A stretch of DNA of 33,843 nt from Streptomyces sp. NRRL F-6492 (GTDB taxonomy: Bacteria > Actinomycetota > Actinomycetes > Streptomycetales > Streptomycetaceae), in contig NZ_LGEG01000263.1 in assembly GCF_001280125.1 (NCBI RefSeq), positions 1 to 33,843 on the forward strand. Reading direction: 5' to 3'. The position numbers and the translations under genes are program-made. Positions 31,500 through 33,843 of this stretch are shown one piece after another. Within the stretch, counting starts at the first letter, position 1. Every line of letters starts with the position of its first letter. The notes under the pieces were generated by a model. That model saw nothing but the letters and a program-made list of their open reading frames with translations. It searched no databases and was not told the origin of the DNA.

Positions 31500-32813
31500 T
31501 CAGGCGGGTCCCGCCCCCTGGGGAGGTACGGCGAACGGGACGAGCGCGACCGTGATGTTGTCGTGGCCCCCGCCGTCCAGGGCGTGCCCGACCAGGACCC
31601 GGGCGCCGTGCAGCGGGCGCTCCGCCGCGTCGGGCGGGACGACCCGGGCCATGTCGCCGGGGCCCTCCGCGTAGTTCCACAGGCCGTCCGTGCAGACCAC
31701 CACCACGCCGGAACGGTCCGGCTTGAACGCGGCGGTGTGCGGGTCCAGTTCGTACGCGTCGGCGCCGAGCCAGCCGGTGATCGCGTGGGCGCGCTCGTCC
31801 GCGTACGCCTCGGCCTCGTTCATCAGGCCCGCCGCGACCATCTGCGCGGCCCACGAGTCGTCCTCGGTGAGCCGGGCGGCCGGGGCGGCGCGGTCGTCCG
31901 GCACCCAGTAGGCGCGGCTGTCGCCGATCCAGCCGACGACGAGCAGGCCGTCCGCGACGACGGAGCCGACGATGGTGCACGCGGGCGCGTTGCGGTGGGG
32001 CTCGCCGTCCGCCGCCTTCTCCGCCAGCGAGTTGACGGCCTCGGAGGCGGCGACGATCGCCTCGTGCATGGCCTGCTGCGGATGCGTGCCCCGGGGCAGC
32101 GCGGCGAGCAGCGAGGCGCCGGCCGCCTCGGCGGCGGCGGCGGAGGCCTCGTCGGGGCGGGTCGCCGAGGAGACGCCGTCGCAGACGACGGCGACGGTGG
32201 CGGGGGAGCCGTCGGGCAGGGTGGTCGCGGAGACGGCGAACGCGTCCTCGTTGCGGTGGTGGCGCAGCCCCCGGTCGCTGACGGCGGCCACGCCGGCGAG
32301 CTCCCGCTCCATGTGGTCCCGCTCGCGGGGCTGCGCGTGCCCGCAGTTCTCGCAGTACCCGTCGGTGTCCACCCGCCCGGCCCGGCAGGCCACGCAGAGC
32401 CCGGCGGCGTGCCCCGCCTCCGGCCCCGGGGCCGGGTCCGGTGCCGGTACGGGGGCCGGCGCCGGGTCGTCGACCCGTACGGCGGCCCGGGGGTCGGGCG
32501 CGGCCAGCTCGAAGTCCCCGGCGGGGGCGGGAGCCGTTGCCGGCGGCAGGTCGTGGCCGCCGGAGTCGGTGCCCGGCAGGTCGCCGGGGTGCTGGGTCAC
32601 GGTCGAGAGCGAACCGGGCTCGCGGGGCGGGGCGTCCGGCCAGTTCACCGGGGTCCCGATCGCCACGGTCGGGCGGTCGGGGCCGGTCTCGGCGGCCGGG
32701 ACGGCCGACAGGTCGTAGCCGCACGCCCCGCAGAACCGGTCACCCGACTCCAGCGGCTCCGCGCAGCCCGGGCAGGCGGCGAGTCCGTGCGACGGCTTCG
32801 GCTTCTGGGACAT
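31500..32813 (-). CDS. PP2C-family Ser/Thr phosphatase with N-terminal zinc ribbons
   Basis: 437 residues. Two Cys pairs form a zinc ribbon at the N-terminus (CPGCAEPLESGDRFCGACGY). After a Pro/Ala-rich linker a second ribbon (CVACRAGRVDTDGYCENCGH) precedes the catalytic domain at about 190-430. Metal-binding acids are seen in RHHRNEDAFAV, VVCDGVSS, WIGDSRAY, VVCTDGLWNY and GGHDNITVALV, so the enzyme should be active. The ATG at 32813 stands two bases after the stop of the kinase gene. It would remove phosphates placed by that kinase, whose targets may be read by the FHA protein. The open frame extends upstream into the kinase region, but only because of a frame change there. Confidence 0.92.
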   Translation of the reverse strand: MSQKPKPSHGLAACPGCAEPLESGDRFCGACGYDLSAVPAAETGPDRPTVAIGTPVNWPDAPPREPGSLSTVTQHPGDLPGTDSGGHDLPPATAPAPAGDFELAAPDPRAAVRVDDPAPAPVPAPDPAPGPEAGHAAGLCVACRAGRVDTDGYCENCGHAQPRERDHMERELAGVAAVSDRGLRHHRNEDAFAVSATTLPDGSPATVAVVCDGVSSATRPDEASAAAAEAAGASLLAALPRGTHPQQAMHEAIVAASEAVNSLAEKAADGEPHRNAPACTIVGSVVADGLLVVGWIGDSRAYWVPDDRAAPAARLTEDDSWAAQMVAAGLMNEAEAYADERAHAITGWLGADAYELDPHTAAFKPDRSGVVVVCTDGLWNYAEGPGDMARVVPPDAAERPLHGARVLVGHALDGGGHDNITVALVPFAVPPQGAGPA

Positions 32814-33249
32814 CCTCACACCCACGTCCGGGGGCGGAAGCGGTTGGCCCGCTCCACCAGTTCGATCCTTTCCCCGCCCTGCTGGGCGAGCCGGGCCAGC
32901 ACCCGGTACGAGCGTTCGAGGCCGAAGCGCAGTCCGCGCTCGTCCAGTTCGCTCCCGAGCAGCAGCGCGCCGCCGCCCGGTGCCGCACCGGGACTCCCGG
33001 AGAGTACCCAGTCGAGGGCCGTTCCGAGGACCTCCGTCGACAACCGCTCCCGGCGCACCGCGTCCAGCCCGAAGCCCTGGAGCGCCGAGACCTGCGCCGC
33101 GGCCGCCGTCAGGTCGTCGCCGAGCGGCTCGGACGGCGGGCGCCGCCGCAGCCGCGCCCGCACGGCCGCGACCCGGGCCGCCGTGTAGTGGATCGACGCC
33201 CCGGGCACGGACTCCAGCGTCCGTACGGCTCCGGTGCGGTCGCCCGCCG

Positions 33250-33348
33250 CCAGCCGCACCCGGGCGAGCCCGAAGGCCGCGCTGACGAAGCCGGGGTCGG
33301 TGGCCCACACCAGGCGGTAGTACTCGGCGGCGTTGTCGAGCTGGCCGA
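33250..33348. repeat. 99-bp exact repeat in the kinase gene, copy 1
   Basis: Identical to 33745-33843, an offset of 495 bases (165 codons). To its left, 33191-33249 still aligns without gaps to 33686-33744 with about 11 differences, and similarity then ends. It encodes the TPR segment NAAEYYRLVWATDPGFVSAA. Confidence 0.95.
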
Positions 33349-33744
33349 AGCTGGCCGAGGACCTCGGCGCAGATCCCCAGGGCCAGCTTCGGCGCCGGCT
33401 CGCCGGGGAAGGCGTCGTACACCGCGTCGAAGGCGAGCGCCGCGTGCTCGTGGTCCCCGGTCACCAGGGAGGCGACGCCCCGGTACCAGACGACCCGCCA
33501 GTCGTCCGCGTCCCGCTCCTCCAGGCCCGCGAGGGTCCGGGCGGCGGCCGGCAGGTCGCGCAGCTCCAGCTCGGCCCGCAGGGTGCGGAGCCGCAGCTCG
33601 ACGGAGGGCGCGGGCGCGGCCTGGAGCGCCCCGAGCAGCTCGACCGGCGCGGCGGCCACCAGACCGGACAGGAAACCGGCGTTGGGATCGCCCCCCCGGG
33701 CACGGGCTCCAGGGGCGGTAGGGCTCGGGGGCGGTCGCCGGCCC

Positions 33745-33843
33745 CCAGCCGCACCCGGGCGAGCCCGAAGGCCGCGCTGACGAAGCCGGGGTCGGTGGCC
33801 CACACCAGGCGGTAGTACTCGGCGGCGTTGTCGAGCTGGCCGA
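33745..33843. repeat. 99-bp exact repeat in the kinase gene, copy 2 at window edge
   Basis: Second copy of 33250-33348, running to the last base of the window, so its true length is unknown. In gene direction it leads directly into the unrelated linker LPPLEPVPGGDPNAGFL, which in PknG proteins lies well before the TPR segment. Confidence 0.95.

Larger units (their letters stand above)
32816..33843 (-). pseudogene. PknG-like Ser/Thr kinase, C-terminal TPR part, frame-broken and cut by window edge
   Basis: The C-terminal region of a PknG-type kinase. The segment DPNAGFLSGLVAAAPVELLG through DWRVVWYRGVASLVTGDHE to PAPKLALGICAEVLGQL is in one frame. LDNAAEYYRLVWATDPGFVS through NRFRPRTWV (stop 32816) is in another. 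They meet at 33349-33358, where GGCCAGCTTC is an extra 10 bases before GGCCAGCTCGAC. Right of 33691 the frame changes again at a run of seven C and leads into a second copy of the LDNAAEYY segment. The kinase domain lies beyond the window. It may be a rearranged gene or an assembly fault at a contig end; I favour the latter. Confidence 0.75.

Noticed and set aside
31500..33803. Single 767-residue fusion of kinase TPR region and PP2C
   Set aside because: The upstream part is in the PP2C frame only because of the 10-bp insertion at 33349-33358. The normal kinase frame ends at 32816, two bases before the PP2C ATG.

Overview
The window is high-GC actinomycete DNA, almost certainly Streptomyces. 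Codon third positions are strongly G/C, TTG, GTG and even CTG starts are used, and the right two thirds carries a typical Streptomyces chromosomal block: the sporulation dynamins dynA-dynB with ssbB, a thioester-domain surface protein with an LAETG sortase signal, and ettA. Both ends lie in repeated sequence (an insertion-sequence end on the left, a duplicated piece of a kinase gene on the right), so the window may be a whole contig; that is inference.

Left region (about 1-11,100) looks like an integrated mobile element. After the last codons of an IS transposase come, on the minus strand, a relaxase, a MobC-like relaxosome protein, a four-helix DUF2637-type membrane protein, a DnaC-like ATPase with a CTG start, and a replication-initiator-like protein. 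On the plus strand follow an XRE repressor, an excisionase and a tyrosine integrase. No FtsK/TraB translocase is visible, so it reads as a mobilizable rather than self-sufficient element, unless genes are missing to the left. Candidate cis sites are two strong inverted repeats near mobC (oriT or terminator), iteron-like repeats inside the rep gene, and a ten-copy pentanucleotide repeat before the membrane-protein gene. Between the integrase and a tRNA-Arg(UCU) gene lie an intact OLD-family ATPase-nuclease (possible defence cargo), an amber-interrupted coiled-coil ORF, a doubtful small ORF and a frameshifted DUF317 gene.

Middle region (11,100-20,560), after the tRNA and its terminator: the overlapping plus-strand dynA-dynB-ssbB operon (septum stabilisation in sporulation, with an SSB), then the secreted and wall-anchored thioester protein, then ettA, a hot-dog thioesterase and a conserved hypothetical protein in one tight run.

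Right region (20,560-33,843) is all minus strand. A partial PknG-like kinase (TPR part only, broken by a duplication or assembly fault) is followed by a zinc-ribbon PP2C phosphatase, a VWA-domain protein and a zinc-ribbon FHA protein. Together these make a kinase/phosphatase/phosphothreonine-reader module resembling the TerY-P triads. Next come a group II truncated haemoglobin and a three-gene MacB/FtsX-type ABC system (two very large permeases and an ATPase with an AbrB-like tail), translationally coupled by 1-nt and 4-nt overlaps.
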